From contig JBGUPU010000041.1 in NCBI GenBank assembly GCA_045130475.1, positions 1 to 64,000 on the forward strand: a stretch of 64,000 nucleotides of DNA, in the 5' to 3' direction. This stretch comes from CAG-791 sp045130475. GTDB taxonomy: Bacteria > Bacillota > Clostridia > Lachnospirales > Lachnospiraceae. The stretch's first letter is position 1. The number at the start of each line of letters is the position of its first letter. The position numbers and the translations under genes are program-made. Shown one piece after another: positions 16,979 to 24,880 of this stretch. The notes beneath the pieces are model-generated. The model had not been told where the DNA came from and searched no databases. It saw only the letters and a list, made by a program, of their open reading frames with translations.

Positions 16979-17252
16979 GGCACTGACATTGCTGCGGGAA
17001 AAGGCAGTCAAAGACCCCGCTTTAAAAGATCATCTTCTGGAAACCAGAAACAGCAGTACACCGCTGTCGGATTTCTGCAGACTGAGCACACAGGCCGGCA
17101 TAGAGCTCTATGAAATGGATCTGCTGTCTGCCGGAGAGGACTATTATGCCGCCATGCGAAGATCTACAAATGGCGGCGGTGAGAATTCCCCCCTGCTTGT
17201 CGGCGAGGATGATTACTATGAACTGTTTATGGAGGAATTGGAAGGGCTATGA
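16965..17252 (+). CDS. Nif11-leader-like small protein
   Basis: A 95-residue acidic protein. The N-terminal half (EALTLLREKAVKDPALKDHL, then STPLSDFCRLSTQAGIELYEMDL) has the length and rhythm of Nif11-type RiPP leader domains: helix, KDPxL, AGIEL. The C-terminal half holds STNGGGENSPLL, where a double-glycine cut could occur, and a short acidic tail. No RiPP-modifying enzyme lies next to it. It overlaps the esterase gene by 14 bases and the capA-like gene by 4 (ATGA). It may equally be a regulatory protein; the Nif11 link is by eye. Confidence 0.6.
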   Translation: MEVYEALTLLREKAVKDPALKDHLLETRNSSTPLSDFCRLSTQAGIELYEMDLLSAGEDYYAAMRRSTNGGGENSPLLVGEDDYYELFMEELEGL

Positions 17253-18607
17253 GTTGGACAGAAAAACAGATTCAGGAAGATGACTGCGGGTGCAAAGAAG
17301 GCCCGAAAAAAAGGAAAATTGGAAAAAAGGGATTTCTGCTTATAGGTCTGGTCCTGGCTGGACTGGTATTTTTCGGAACTGTGCAGCAGGGGGTATATGC
17401 GGAGAAATCAAATCCTGCAGAACCCGCTGACGGGAAGACGGCGGAACAGACAGTTTCCGGGCAGCAAAAGACGGATTCTAAAGTTCCGGAGAAAACTGAT
17501 ACCTCAAAGGGAGCAGGCTCTCAAGCTTCGGAGAAAACCGATGCTTCCGGGGAAGCCGCTCCTAAAATCCCGGCGAAGACCGATGCCCCGAAGGCTGCTG
17601 AGGAGACGGAGCGCAATTACGATTTTACCCTGGGCTTTGCCGGGGACATCTGCCTGGCAGACAACTATATTCCTATGCAGCATCTGGCAGCGATCGGCTC
17701 GGAGGATATCTCTGACGGTATTGATCCCCGTTTTATTGAAATCATGAAGAGCATGGACCAGATGTGGATCAACAACGAATTCGTTTACAGCCGCCGGGGG
17801 GAGCCGCTCCCCACCAAAGCCTGGACTTTCTGCGGAGATCCGGACAATGTATCCTATTTAAAGGATCTGGGGGTGGATATCGTCGGACTTGCCAACAACC
17901 ATACCTTCGATTTTGGTGAAGTTTCCTTCCTGGACACCCTGGAAACTCTGGAGAAAGCAGAGATTCCCTACGTCGGTGCCGGACGGACCATGAAGGAGGC
18001 CGGCGCGCCGGTCTATCTGGAGGTGGATGGATTCAAGATCGCCTATGTCGCCGCCTCCCGTGCGGAATATACCATCTATACACCGGAAGCGACCGATACG
18101 GAACCGGGAATTCTCTGGTGCTATGACTATACCCGTTTCCTGGAGTCCATTAAGACAGCGGCGGAAAATGCCGATTATGTCATTGCTCTTCCCCACTGGG
18201 GTGTGGAGCACAGCACAGTGCTGGAAGAGGAACAGATCTACGGGGCGCATGCACTTATTGATGCCGGCGCAGATGCTGTAATCGGTGCCCATCCGCACAT
18301 CCTGCAGGGCATTGAATACTATGAGGGAAAACCTATCCTCTACAGCCTGGGCAACTTCTGGTTTGATGATTATGATATCGATACGCTTGTCGCCGAGCTG
18401 CATATCAAGGGCAAAACAAAGGACAAGGATGCATCCTTGAAGAAAGCAGAGGTCGAGCTCAAGCTGTATCCGGGCACCCAGAGCGGCGTCTATACTGCAT
18501 TTGCAGACACAGAGGAATGGAAAACCCGGATCCTGCAGTACCTGGAGGGAATCTCCGTAAACGTAAACATTGATGAAGACGGCGTGGTACATCCTGATTC
18601 GGATTGA
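17249..18607 (+). CDS. CapA-family membrane-anchored metallophosphatase-like protein
   Basis: A 452-residue protein with a cytoplasmic N-terminus (MSWTEKQIQEDDCGCKEGP), one membrane helix (about residues 28-43), a low-complexity linker with repeated KTD units (55-125), and a PGA_cap/CapA domain to the end: GFAGDICLAD, LGVDIVGLANNHTFDFG, PHWGVEH, GAHPHILQG and YSLGNFWFDD. CapA proteins take part in poly-gamma-glutamate capsule anchoring; isolated members are common in gut Clostridia with unknown roles. The start overlaps the previous stop as ATGA. The first 20 residues match those of the small protein at 934. Confidence 0.85.
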   Translation: MSWTEKQIQEDDCGCKEGPKKRKIGKKGFLLIGLVLAGLVFFGTVQQGVYAEKSNPAEPADGKTAEQTVSGQQKTDSKVPEKTDTSKGAGSQASEKTDASGEAAPKIPAKTDAPKAAEETERNYDFTLGFAGDICLADNYIPMQHLAAIGSEDISDGIDPRFIEIMKSMDQMWINNEFVYSRRGEPLPTKAWTFCGDPDNVSYLKDLGVDIVGLANNHTFDFGEVSFLDTLETLEKAEIPYVGAGRTMKEAGAPVYLEVDGFKIAYVAASRAEYTIYTPEATDTEPGILWCYDYTRFLESIKTAAENADYVIALPHWGVEHSTVLEEEQIYGAHALIDAGADAVIGAHPHILQGIEYYEGKPILYSLGNFWFDDYDIDTLVAELHIKGKTKDKDASLKKAEVELKLYPGTQSGVYTAFADTEEWKTRILQYLEGISVNVNIDEDGVVHPDSD

Positions 18608-18684
18608 TCTGGATTGTCACCAGTCTCGACCGGCAGCCCGTCTGCCATCAGAACGGTAAGATGATTTCACTTGAGAAAACAATC

Positions 18685-18711
18685 AGGACCATCGGCACTG
18701 CCGGTGGTCCT
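18685..18711 (+). terminator. Hairpin after the capA-like gene
   Basis: AGGACCA...CGG pairs with CCG...TGGTCCT (18685-18711), with a tetraloop CACT. The following bases are only weakly T-rich (TGTCTACAGTTAAG), so it may stabilise RNA ends as well as terminate. Confidence 0.55.
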
Positions 18712-18722
18712 GTCTACAGTTA

Positions 18723-18765
18723 AGAGGAGACAGGGGACGTGTCTGCGTCTCCTGTCTCTTTGACT
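18723..18765. terminator. Terminator between convergent genes
   Basis: GAGACAGGGGACG (18727-18739) pairs with CGTCTCCTGTCTC (18746-18758), with one G-U pair. It lies between the convergent capA-like and Cthe_2159-like genes and could serve both. Confidence 0.65.
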
Positions 18766-18776
18766 TATATTTATGT

Positions 18777-20963
18777 TTAATGTCTTTTATAGAATTTACC
18801 GATTGCAATTCCTGTCAGCAGTAAAGCGGTGCATCCTCCGAGGATACCCCATGTCCTGGCATCAAGCGGTTCTGCCGTCGATTGTGCTTCGTCTTCCTGA
18901 TCTTCTTCTTCCTGTGACTGCTCCTGCTGCTGCATGAACCCCCCGGGCTTTCCGTACTGCGCCATATCAGAAGGTATTTGGTCTGCGTTGACATCGGTTG
19001 AGCCGTCCTGACTCATGTCAGACATATCCGGAGGTGCCTGTTCTGCGCTGGCATCAGTAGAGCCGTCCTGTCTCATGCCGGGCATATCAGAAGGTGTTGT
19101 TCCAGTATCTGTGCTGCCTGTAGAAGAGTTTTCTCCGCGTCCGCCTCTGGGCTGCATGCCTCCCCGGTGCATATTTCCGCCGAACATACTGCTCTGAGAG
19201 TCGCCATAGGATGCGGAGACCTCTTCCAGGGTGATTGTCTCCTCATTTTCCCCGATTACAACCGTATAGGTTTCGCCGGTTTCCATCTGCGGACAACTCA
19301 CCAGTGCTGACGAGAAACTGCAGGGGACTTCCCAGGACAGCAGGACATTACCGTCGGTATCTTCGATTGCGAGTGCAGTGCCTGCTTCAGCTGCGGTACT
19401 GGTATTGTACAGGATGGAAGCCTGTGTGGAGGTGGAATCAAATGCTTCTGCCATGGAAGACGCTCCGCAGGCGATGATCGTGCCGCCGGATATCTCTGCG
19501 ACACCGCCGCTCTCGCTGCCATAGTCAACAGCGCTGTTGCTTCCGGATCCCTGCAGACTTACATAAATCGTTCCGCCGCTGATGATGATATCGCCGTTGG
19601 AATCAAGACCGTCTGCGTCATTACCTGTTTCATTGATGATAGTGATCGTTCCGCCGCTGATATTGATGTAGGTTTCCTCATCGTTTGAAGACGTGGACGA
19701 TTGAGTGTCCGTGTTTTCTCCCTTGGAACCCATATCTGGAGGAGTCGGCATTTCACCGGCAGAATCTCCGGAACTCATATCTGGAGGAGTCGGCATTTCA
19801 TTGGTGGAATCTCCGGAACCCATATCTGGAGGAGTCGGCATCTCATCGGTCGATTCTGAGGAACTCATATCTTGAGTAGCCGCCGTGCTGTCCGCCGCGG
19901 CACCCATGTGACCGCCGCCCATACCGCCGGCACCGATCTGACTGTCGCTGTTGCCGTTGGCATTGAATCCGTCGTCCTTCGGGTAGATCGTGATGTCTCC
20001 GCCCGAAACATCGATGGTTAATGCTTCAATTCCTTCATAGCACTCCTCGATGAGAAGCGTTCCATCCAGGATGGATACGGAAGCGTCGGAATGAATACCG
20101 TCATCTCCTGAGGAAACGGTGAGGCTTCCGCCTGCGATCGTGATCTCTCCGGTTGTATGGATGCCGTCATCGGCTGCCTTTATATTCAGGCTGCCGGATT
20201 CTATGTACAGATATCCGTTTTCCTCCTCATTGGAGGTGACCATGCCGTCATCTCCCGCATCCACTGTGATGGAGGCTTCCTTGATGCGGAGGCTGTCATT
20301 GGCGTGAATGCCATCCGCCGCCGCAGTTACAGTGATGGTTCCCCCGGTTATGACCAGGTCATCGTTGGCGGCTATACCGTGTCTGTATTCCGCATTCACA
20401 GTGAGGCTGCCGCTTCCGTTGATCGTCAGATCGTCGTGTGCGAAAACTGCGCCGTCCGTCCCGTCATCCAGCGCCTGATCCGAATATGCCGAACCGCTGG
20501 TCAGTGTATTCTGACTGCCTTCAGCGAGTGTCAGGAAGACTTTGTCTGCCTGTTCCACCCGGATACATGCATCGTCGCTGCAATTGATCTCTACTCCGTT
20601 CAGCAGGATGAATACTTTGGAGGAATCATAGGCGTCTACCGAGAGATAACCGTCAGTAAGCGATCCGGAGACAACATAGTAACCCGCGTTTGTGATCACA
20701 ACGTTTCCGTCATTGGTATAGGCTCCGTTTCCGGAAATTTCGGCTCCGTCTCCCGTCAGCGTGATGACGGTTGAATCCGAGGTGTCCCAGTCTCCGTCCT
20801 GATCATTTGCAGTAAAGTATTCAGAATCAGAATTCTGTTCTGCGTCTTCATCTACGATTTTTGTGATTCCCAGAGATTCACCTTTAATAAACAGTGCTGT
20901 CAGGACAAGACAGCATACGACGATGGCAACGCAGATCTTATCCAGTTTATTATGCGTTGACAT
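18777..20963 (-). CDS. Cthe_2159-type beta-helix carbohydrate-binding protein
   Basis: A 728-residue surface protein: N-terminal membrane helix or signal (residues 10-26), a long Ser/Gly/Asp-rich parallel beta-helix with repeated phrases such as DDGIHTTGEITIAGG and GDDGIHSDASVSI (about 100-500), low-complexity linkers (340-420 and 600-700) and a C-terminal membrane helix (about 704-722) with a KRH tail. The Cthe_2159 family binds pectin-type polysaccharide. It is last in a leftward operon with DUF4956 and a VTC-domain polymerase, an association widely seen in Clostridia. The linker at DNA 19731-19865 is made of 45-bp repeats. Start has GGGGAG. Confidence 0.85.
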   Translation of the reverse strand: MSTHNKLDKICVAIVVCCLVLTALFIKGESLGITKIVDEDAEQNSDSEYFTANDQDGDWDTSDSTVITLTGDGAEISGNGAYTNDGNVVITNAGYYVVSGSLTDGYLSVDAYDSSKVFILLNGVEINCSDDACIRVEQADKVFLTLAEGSQNTLTSGSAYSDQALDDGTDGAVFAHDDLTINGSGSLTVNAEYRHGIAANDDLVITGGTITVTAAADGIHANDSLRIKEASITVDAGDDGMVTSNEEENGYLYIESGSLNIKAADDGIHTTGEITIAGGSLTVSSGDDGIHSDASVSILDGTLLIEECYEGIEALTIDVSGGDITIYPKDDGFNANGNSDSQIGAGGMGGGHMGAAADSTAATQDMSSSESTDEMPTPPDMGSGDSTNEMPTPPDMSSGDSAGEMPTPPDMGSKGENTDTQSSTSSNDEETYINISGGTITIINETGNDADGLDSNGDIIISGGTIYVSLQGSGSNSAVDYGSESGGVAEISGGTIIACGASSMAEAFDSTSTQASILYNTSTAAEAGTALAIEDTDGNVLLSWEVPCSFSSALVSCPQMETGETYTVVIGENEETITLEEVSASYGDSQSSMFGGNMHRGGMQPRGGRGENSSTGSTDTGTTPSDMPGMRQDGSTDASAEQAPPDMSDMSQDGSTDVNADQIPSDMAQYGKPGGFMQQQEQSQEEEDQEDEAQSTAEPLDARTWGILGGCTALLLTGIAIGKFYKRH
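19731..19875 (-). repeat. 45-bp tandem repeat encoding an EMPTPPDM linker
   Basis: The motif CATATCTGGAGGAGTCGGCA starts at 19731, 19776 and 19821, exactly 45 bases apart, with a partial fourth copy at 19866. Each unit encodes 15 residues (DSTNEMPTPPDMGSG-like) in the linker of the beta-helix protein, so copy number changes keep the frame. Confidence 0.9.
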
Positions 20964-20982
20964 TGCTGTTATCTCCCCGGGA

Positions 20983-21654
20983 TCAGCCCATGTAGTCGCC
21001 GTTGTAGCTCACGAGAACCGCGCTGCCCACGCCCTCGAGCTCCGACAGTTCGTTGACGAAATCGGTGTTATCATCCTTGAGCCTGATCTCCAGATTCAGT
21101 TCCACACTGCCTTTGCGGGCGGTTTTGCTCTTGACAGTGCATTTGCCGGTTTTTTCTTTCAGGAAAGCCATTGCTCTCTGTTCGCTGTCATGATTGATGC
21201 AGTCAAGGACGACGATATAAGGATTGGTGTTTTCCTTGCGGTTTGCAAAAAACAGAATAATGAGGCCGATCAGCACGCTGCCGAAAACAGCCAGCGGGAT
21301 CATTCCTGCCGCAAGGACAATGCCTGCGGCGATAGCCCAGAACAGGAAAGCAATGTCGAGGGGCTCTTTAATAGCAGTTCTGAAACGGACGATGGACAGA
21401 GCACCGACCATACCGAGGGAAAGAACGACGTTGCTGGTCACTGCCAGGATCACGAGTGTTGTGATCATTGTGAGTGCTACTAAAGTCACTCCGAAAGAGG
21501 ACGAGTACATGACACCCGCATAGGTCTTTTTATAGATCAGATAGATAAATACACCCATGCCGAATGCCAGGACAAGGGCGACCACCATATCAAACATGCT
21601 TATTGCTGTAACATTGGAAAGGAAACTGGATTTGAAAATATCCGAAAATGTCAT
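20983..21654 (-). CDS. DUF4956 membrane protein
   Basis: A 223-residue protein with four hydrophobic segments (about residues 20-45, 52-75, 84-97 and 108-138) followed by a cytoplasmic ferredoxin-like C-terminal domain. The segment SLGMVGALSIVRFRTAIKEP is the signature of DUF4956. Family members nearly always sit beside VTC-domain polyphosphate polymerases and Cthe_2159 or CotH proteins, as here (19 bases upstream of the Cthe_2159 gene). A role in polyphosphate or surface-polymer handling is inferred from that context. Start: GAAAGAGGTAAGTAAAATG. Confidence 0.88.
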   Translation of the reverse strand: MTFSDIFKSSFLSNVTAISMFDMVVALVLAFGMGVFIYLIYKKTYAGVMYSSSFGVTLVALTMITTLVILAVTSNVVLSLGMVGALSIVRFRTAIKEPLDIAFLFWAIAAGIVLAAGMIPLAVFGSVLIGLIILFFANRKENTNPYIVVLDCINHDSEQRAMAFLKEKTGKCTVKSKTARKGSVELNLEIRLKDDNTDFVNELSELEGVGSAVLVSYNGDYMG

Positions 21655-21711
21655 TTTACTTACCTCTTTCTTCTTTATTGGTCCTTTTTTATTTTTTCTG
21701 TTTGTTCTCGA

Positions 21712-21756
21712 AAATGTTTATTTAAAAAATGTTTATTCTTTAAATGTTTATTCTTT
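21712..21756. repeat. Three-copy 15-bp tandem repeat and inverted repeat
   Basis: Bases 21712-21726, 21727-21741 and 21742-21756 are copies of AAATGTTTATTCTTT. Next to them AACTGTT (21761-21767) and AACAGTT (21775-21781) form an inverted repeat. Together they fill the AT-rich 177-base gap between the VTC and DUF4956 genes. Confidence 0.75.
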
Positions 21757-21831
21757 GAAAAACTGTTAATGAAAAACAGTTAATTCTTTAAAAAATGTCA
21801 CTGTCAGGCTGATTGGAATAGAATCGCAAGC

Positions 21832-22548
21832 CTAATCATAAATCCTGCACTGTGCATATTTGGAAAAGGCGCAGACTCGTCTTCCAGGTGTCTGCACTGC
21901 GTCTCTGATGATAGAGGGCAGGTAGGCGTCCCATTTAACTTCCAGGATGATCCCCGCATCACCCGCCGGGATCGTCACACAATCGGGATTGAGGAAGTCT
22001 GTACACCGCATTCCTGTCCGGATGTCATAATCAAATGTGACTCTGACATTGCCCGGCCTGTATATAAAGGGCTCTCTGGTGTAGTCGACGATCGTCATCG
22101 GCCGCATTCCCTGGTACCGCATCTTGCAGTACAGCTCCTGGATCAGGGAGTGGGGGGAATGCAGCATCCAGTCAATGTCTCCGTCCACGATCTTTTGTGC
22201 CTGATCCACTGTCAGCGGCGCTGAGTACTTGGTCCCGAGTCCGTTTAGTTTGCTTTTTTTCTCGAGATGGATCACGGAGGAAGGATCGCCGTTGTAGTAG
22301 CGGATCCTGAATTTTTCCCTTCTGTTCACCCCGTCGACCTTTTCCCGAAGCGCTTTGTCGTTCAGATTGTCAAAGTACAGGCTCCTGATCAGGTACCTGC
22401 CGTCCACTGCGTGGGGATCGGTCTCGGCGACCGCTCTTAACCTCTGTCTGATGGAAAGCAGATCTGACCGGGAAATCTCATGTTTCCACTCATGTCGATA
22501 ATGGATTTCTTTTTTTGCTGCCATGCCGGATGTCACTTCTGTGATCAC
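21832..22548 (-). CDS. VTC-domain polyphosphate polymerase
   Basis: A 238-residue VTC (vacuolar transporter chaperone) domain protein, which builds polyphosphate from ATP. It shows the tunnel residues of the family: HEWKHEISR, RYLIRSLYFDN, REKFRIRYYN, HLEKKSK, and near the end ILEVKWDAYLP. It is the first gene of the leftward group VTC, DUF4956, Cthe_2159. The start is uncertain: GTG at 22548 is close behind GAGAGG; a second GTG (22536) and an ATG (22524) are alternatives. No membrane helix is present, so DUF4956 may serve as its membrane partner (inference). Confidence 0.85.
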   Translation of the reverse strand: MITEVTSGMAAKKEIHYRHEWKHEISRSDLLSIRQRLRAVAETDPHAVDGRYLIRSLYFDNLNDKALREKVDGVNRREKFRIRYYNGDPSSVIHLEKKSKLNGLGTKYSAPLTVDQAQKIVDGDIDWMLHSPHSLIQELYCKMRYQGMRPMTIVDYTREPFIYRPGNVRVTFDYDIRTGMRCTDFLNPDCVTIPAGDAGIILEVKWDAYLPSIIRDAVQTPGRRVCAFSKYAQCRIYD

Positions 22549-22724
22549 CTCTCTTTCAAATTCACCTCTGATGCCGGGCGTTCTTACGCTGCCGCAGCGC
22601 TTACTGAGGAATTGTCGGAAGTGTTTTTTGTTTCTGTTTATCTTTTGTACATGTGATATTATTCATCATGAAACTTAGACCAGCCTTAGAAAAGAAAGGT
22701 ATATTTGCTGAAAGACAAACAAAA

Positions 22725-22764
22725 AACAGGAGCCCTGCCCGAAAGAGCAGGATGCCTGTCTGAT
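22725..22764 (-). terminator. Orphan leftward terminator-like hairpin
   Basis: Read on the minus strand, ACAGG...GCAGG... pairs with CCTGC...CCTGT around a central loop and is followed by TTTTTTGTTTGT. It lies about 180 bases upstream of the VTC gene, with no gene feeding into it from the right, so it may be a leader attenuator or end a short RNA. Confidence 0.5.
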
Positions 22765-22792
22765 GCATAATTTACGGTATCCTGTTATAATA

Positions 22793-22801
22793 GTCTTCGA
22801 C
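22793..22801 (+). promoter_or_regulatory. Extended -10 promoter of the HD gene
   Basis: TGTTATAAT with TATAAT at 22796-22801 (TG at 22793-22794), 45 bases before the HD-domain gene start. Confidence 0.5.
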
Positions 22802-22846
22802 AAGAAAGAGAAATTCTTTCTGAGAACAGTGAAGGAGATGATTTTT

Positions 22847-23416
22847 ATGGAAAAACTGACGATTGATGAGGCAAAGAGACTGAATGATACCATGGTGACG
22901 GAGGACCATCTCAAGCTCCACGCGGCCAATGTTGCCGCATGTATGGGAGCTATGGCGGAGCACTTTGGTTCAGATAAGGAGCACTGGGAGGCAGTCGGAT
23001 ATCTGCACGACTATGATTATGAGAAGTATCCGGAGGAGCATCTGGCCCATACCGAGGAACCTCTGCGCGCGGCAGGTGTTCCCGAGGAAGATATCCGGGC
23101 GATCCTCAGCCACGGATATTCCATCTGCACAGATGTGGAACCTGTCTCCGAGATGGAGAAAAGTCTTTTTACAGTAGATGAACTGAGCGGGATCATCCAG
23201 GCCGCAGCGAGGATGCGTCCCAATGGCATCGAGGACATGAGTCTGAAGAGCTTTATGAAGAAATGGAAGGACAAGCGTTTCGCCGCAGGCTGTAACCGGG
23301 AAATAATCCTGCGCGGCTGCGGGATGCTGGGCATGGAGATCAGGGATGTCGCGGAGATCTGCATCCGGGGTATGCAGGAACATGCTCAGGAGCTGGGACT
23401 GGCCAGGCCGGAGTAA
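22847..23416 (+). CDS. HD-domain phosphohydrolase
   Basis: A 189-residue soluble HD-superfamily protein. Metal ligands are seen at His25 (LKLHAANV), the His-Asp pair near residues 54-55 (GYLHDYDYEKYPEEH) and a later His in ILSHGYS. Such stand-alone proteins are widespread in Clostridia, often called HDIG-domain hydrolases; the substrate (nucleotide or other phosphate ester) is unknown. The ATG at 22847 was chosen over an upstream in-frame start because GAAGGAGATGATTTTT lies before it. Confidence 0.82.
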   Translation: MEKLTIDEAKRLNDTMVTEDHLKLHAANVAACMGAMAEHFGSDKEHWEAVGYLHDYDYEKYPEEHLAHTEEPLRAAGVPEEDIRAILSHGYSICTDVEPVSEMEKSLFTVDELSGIIQAAARMRPNGIEDMSLKSFMKKWKDKRFAAGCNREIILRGCGMLGMEIRDVAEICIRGMQEHAQELGLARPE

Positions 23417-23465
23417 AAAATACAGAGCATTGTTAACGGTGTCATGACAATCTGCGGGAGGTTTT

Positions 23466-24743
23466 ATGGAAAAAAGACTATGTTATTGCAGGTCGTGTGC
23501 AAGCTGCTTTATCATAACACCCGACAAAGCATGCCCTAAATGCCGTGGAAAACTGATTTCCTCTGTGGTCACGGAGGAAGAGTGGAACCGGAGCAGCGCA
23601 GAACAGAAGGCCGCATACAAGGCCAGTCTGTCCGCCTTGGGCAGTACAGCCGGCGGCGGCCAGAGCAGTCAGACTTCCCAAAACAAATATTCCCAAAACA
23701 GCAATTCCCAAAAGGATCATTCCGCGAATGCTGATGCCCGTAATAAAAATACTCAAAATGCAGATACCGCAAATAAGAAGACGGCGCAGGGTACCAAGTC
23801 CTCCCGTGAAAAGAAGGGCAGTGATCAGGCGAAAAAGTCGGGCTGGAAATCCGTATTGGGAAAGCTCCTGCTTGTCCTTGCAGCAGGATATGTGATTTTT
23901 CTGATATTCAGGCCCTATGACGGAGCCTGCACGAGCTATGAGTCTGCGGGAAAAAAGGTCTACAAGCAGATCAGTAAATACGATTCTGAAGTTTATGTCT
24001 CTTATCACTCTGATCATTTTAACCGCATCATAGGCATTAATGATGATATTAATAATATCCTGAAGGAAGCCTGCAAAAATAATGGGAATCCCCGGGAGGG
24101 AGATCACCTGGCCATGAACGCAGGCTGGGCCGGAGGGGAATACACGGCGGTTGAACAAAGAGACAAAACGCATAACCTGAACATTACACTGACTATGTCT
24201 TACGGGACAAGCAAGGAACAGGAAGACGAGTTAAAAAACAAGGCGGATTCCATTCTGGCCGGGCTCAACATCAGCGGAGCTTCCGATTATGAAAAGGTAA
24301 GGGCGATCTATAATTATATCTGCTCGAATGTCGTCTATGACTATGACCATTTGGATGATGACAGCTACCGCCTGCAATATACTGCTTATGCCGCTGCGAT
24401 CAACGGGACTGCTGTCTGCTCCGGCATCGCCGATCTGTTTTATTATCTGGCCACTGCTGCCGGACTTGAAGCCCGGATCACGATCAACGATATCCATGCG
24501 TGGAATATTGTCAAGGTTGACGGGAAGTATTATTACCTGGATCCCACCTGGGACCTGGGCCTGAGCGAGAGCGAATATCGGTATTTCCTGCGCGGCTCCG
24601 GGGATTTCGTCAGTATTTTGAACGGACCTGAACACGCTGCGCACAGAGAGGATCTGATGGCAGGTTTTCTCATCGGACCCAAGCATCCCTTAAGCAATGT
24701 GGAACAGGAATATACAATAAGTGAAAATGCCTATGTCAGATGA
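23466..24743 (+). CDS. Membrane-anchored transglutaminase-like protein with zinc ribbon
   Basis: A 425-residue protein. The N-terminus has a small zinc ribbon (CYCRSCASC ... CPKC, residues 6-26), then an Asn/Gln/Ser/Lys-rich linker (60-120), one membrane helix (about 130-148), and a transglutaminase-like cysteine-protease domain: TAVCSGIADLF (Cys), NDIHAWN (His) and YLDPTWD (Asp), about residues 320-365. The domain faces outward and may act on peptides or cell-wall cross-links. It follows the HD gene by 49 bases and is closed by a terminator. Confidence 0.82.
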   Translation: MEKRLCYCRSCASCFIITPDKACPKCRGKLISSVVTEEEWNRSSAEQKAAYKASLSALGSTAGGGQSSQTSQNKYSQNSNSQKDHSANADARNKNTQNADTANKKTAQGTKSSREKKGSDQAKKSGWKSVLGKLLLVLAAGYVIFLIFRPYDGACTSYESAGKKVYKQISKYDSEVYVSYHSDHFNRIIGINDDINNILKEACKNNGNPREGDHLAMNAGWAGGEYTAVEQRDKTHNLNITLTMSYGTSKEQEDELKNKADSILAGLNISGASDYEKVRAIYNYICSNVVYDYDHLDDDSYRLQYTAYAAAINGTAVCSGIADLFYYLATAAGLEARITINDIHAWNIVKVDGKYYYLDPTWDLGLSESEYRYFLRGSGDFVSILNGPEHAAHREDLMAGFLIGPKHPLSNVEQEYTISENAYVR

Positions 24744-24785
24744 CAGGGTCAGCCTGTCCTCTGTTCCGGCTGCCGGACGTAAAAA

Positions 24786-24840
24786 AGTCCCCTGTCTGAA
24801 GTGGTTTGAAGTCATTTCAGGCAGAGGACTCTTTTCTTTT
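24786..24840 (+). terminator. Rho-independent terminator
   Basis: AGTCCCCTGTCTGAA (from 24786) pairs with TTCAGGCAGAGGACT (ending 24830), followed by CTTTTCTTTT. It ends the transglutaminase unit; the next gene is convergent. Confidence 0.85.
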
Positions 24841-24880
24841 TATGATCTTTATTACCTATGGTATTATCCTATGATTTTCA

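Noticed and set aside
19731..19875. CRISPR-like regular repeats
   Set aside because: The 45-bp repeats have no spacers, are in frame inside a coding linker, and no cas gene is present.
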